Part shown: one piece after another, positions 13,921-15,011 of the stretch
Numbering within the stretch: position 1 is the stretch's first letter
Layout: every line of letters begins with the position of its first letter
Assembly (NCBI RefSeq): GCF_938045775.1
Contig: NZ_CALIBH010000266.1
Location: 1-15,011, forward strand
From: an uncultured Campylobacter sp.
Lineage (GTDB): Bacteria > Campylobacterota > Campylobacteria > Campylobacterales > Campylobacteraceae
Length of the DNA stretch: 15,011 nucleotides
Direction: 5' to 3'
The notes under the pieces: model-generated
The model's database searches: none
The model's input: only the letters and a program-made list of their open reading frames with translations
What the model was told of the DNA's origin: nothing
Position numbers and translations under genes: made by a program

Positions 13921-15011
13921 ATGGAAAATTTTTCAAGACGTAATCTGCTCAAAATGAGCCTAGTTGGCGCGGGTGCTTTAGTGCTCGGCTCCGTAAACGC
14001 AAATGCTGCGGTAAACGCTAAAGACGTCAAATTTGACGAAGAGTGGGATGTAGTTATCGTGGGCTCTGGCTTTGCAGGACTTGCAGCTGGTATCACCGCA
14101 GCCGAAAAGGGCAACAAAGTCCTAATCCTAGAAAAGATGGGACGCGTCGGCGGCAACTCCGTAATTAACGGCGGAATATTTGCCGTTCCAAATAGCGACA
14201 AACAAAAAGCAGAAGGCATCAAAGATAGCAACGAGCTATTTATCAAAGACTGCCTAAAAGCCGGCCGAGGACTAAACCACGTAGATCTCATCGACACCAT
14301 CGCTACTCGCGCGCAAGACGCATATAAACTAACTCTAAAATGCGGCGCTAAATACATAGATAAAGTTACTCACGCAGGCGGACACAGCGTACCGCGCTCG
14401 CTTCAAACCGCTAACGGTTCAGGCTCAGGTATCGTTCAACCGATGGTAGAATACTTTAAAAACCTTCAAGGCTGCGAGCTAAGACAAAGAGCTAAATTTG
14501 ACGAGTTTGTACTCGGCGAAGACGGCGGCGTAGACGGCGTAATCATCAGAGAGGATTATAAATTTGATCCAAAGAGCCAAAAAGACGACGCCGAAAACAC
14601 TACCGGAACTAAAAAGACGATAAAAGCTAAAAAAGGCGTAGTGCTAGCTGCAGGCGGATTTTGCCGCGACGTATTCTTTAGACAAGTTCAAGATCCGTCT
14701 ATCCTGCCTACTACGGATAGCACTAACCACCCGGGCGCAACAGCAGGCGCTATGAAAGAGGCGTTTAGGATCGGCGCAACTCCAGTGCAGCTAAGCTGGA
14801 TACAATTCGGTCCATGGGCATGCCCTGACGAAAAAGGCTTTGGCGTAGGCTCTATGTTTAACGTAAACGGAAGCTTCCGCTACGGTATCTCAGTCGATCC
14901 AAGAACCGGCAAACGCTATATGAACGAGCTAGCAGACCGCCGCACACGCTCCCAAGCTATGTTTAAAGTAATCGACGCAAAAGCAGATATCTATCCTATC
15001 AACTTCTGCGA
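13921..15011 (+). CDS. Flavocytochrome c / fumarate-reductase-type FAD protein, Tat-exported (partial at right edge)
   Basis: Only the first 363 codons are in the window. The N-terminus is a twin-arginine signal, SRRNLLKM (5-12), with likely cleavage after NANA (about 26-29), so the enzyme acts in the periplasm. Mature sequence starts with an FAD Rossmann fold: DVVIVGSGFAGLAAG (43-57, GxGxxG at 48-53), then LEKMGRVGGNSVINGG. Later come AAGGFCRD, TNHPGATAGAMKEAFRIGA (268-286) and DPRTGKRYMNELADR (326-340), the region matching the active-site arginine segment of soluble fumarate reductases. No haem-c motif (CxxCH) is in the visible part; electrons would come from a separate cytochrome. Members reduce fumarate, urocanate or other acrylates, and the substrate here cannot be told. 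Leucine codons are mostly CTA and the style is uniform, unlike its neighbours, which suggests high expression. It has its own promoter. Confidence 0.9.
   Translation, partial: MENFSRRNLLKMSLVGAGALVLGSVNANAAVNAKDVKFDEEWDVVIVGSGFAGLAAGITAAEKGNKVLILEKMGRVGGNSVINGGIFAVPNSDKQKAEGIKDSNELFIKDCLKAGRGLNHVDLIDTIATRAQDAYKLTLKCGAKYIDKVTHAGGHSVPRSLQTANGSGSGIVQPMVEYFKNLQGCELRQRAKFDEFVLGEDGGVDGVIIREDYKFDPKSQKDDAENTTGTKKTIKAKKGVVLAAGGFCRDVFFRQVQDPSILPTTDSTNHPGATAGAMKEAFRIGATPVQLSWIQFGPWACPDEKGFGVGSMFNVNGSFRYGISVDPRTGKRYMNELADRRTRSQAMFKVIDAKADIYPINFC

Noticed and set aside
1..15011. CRISPR arrays, tRNA or rRNA genes, insertion sequences
   Set aside because: I saw no regularly spaced repeats of CRISPR size, no cloverleaf-type sequence in the gaps, and no transposase-like protein or terminal inverted repeats.

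Overview
The window looks like a chromosomal segment of a Campylobacterota species, most likely one of the relatively GC-rich, anaerobic, fumarate-respiring Campylobacter (C. gracilis / C. rectus / C. showae type). This assignment is inference. It rests on the protein flavour (AroK, Der and TrpS of epsilonproteobacterial type, a Tat-exported flavocytochrome c, NapH- and double-cubane-type anaerobic redox proteins), the T-rich promoters with a lone TATAAT box, and the very common AAATTT/TAAAATTT words.

Left part, minus strand (1-6771). A broken or frameshifted hypothetical gene runs off the left edge and is followed by an AT-rich gap. Next comes what looks like one seven-gene operon read from about 6790 down to 832: der (ribosome-assembly GTPase), aroK (shikimate kinase carrying an unusual C-terminal second domain), trpS, a DUF2628-like membrane protein, an ACT-domain protein, its usual partner of the UPF0210/PFL family, and a small lipoprotein. 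Gaps are short and two stop codons lie inside the next gene's Shine-Dalgarno sequence, so translational coupling is likely. A TATAAT box sits 19-30 bases upstream of the der GTG start.

Middle part, plus strand (7248-11131). Two tandem paralogous EamA/DMT-type permeases are divergent from der. They are followed by an activase plus double-cubane reductase pair (YjiL/YjiM-like, HgdC/DCCP type): an ATP-driven low-potential redox module with an ATGA start-stop overlap.

Right part, plus strand (11204-15011). A compact three-gene unit encodes a Tat-exported ModA-like binding protein, a four-helix NapH-like polyferredoxin, and a radical-SAM protein that matches NifB along its whole length (HPC motif, CxxxCxxC, GIAGPGDP, C-terminal CxxC). 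No nitrogenase structural gene is present, and the binding protein has no ABC permease or ATPase beside it. A strong terminator closes this unit. A well-formed promoter with a 13-bp palindrome in the leader then drives a Tat-exported flavocytochrome c / fumarate-reductase-type FAD protein that is cut by the right edge.

The most interesting part is 9249-13660. The double-cubane protein family carries an [8Fe-9S] cluster and NifB builds an [8Fe-9S-C] cluster; here both families lie within 4.4 kb, with a membrane ferredoxin and a cysteine-containing binding protein, and without nif genes in view.
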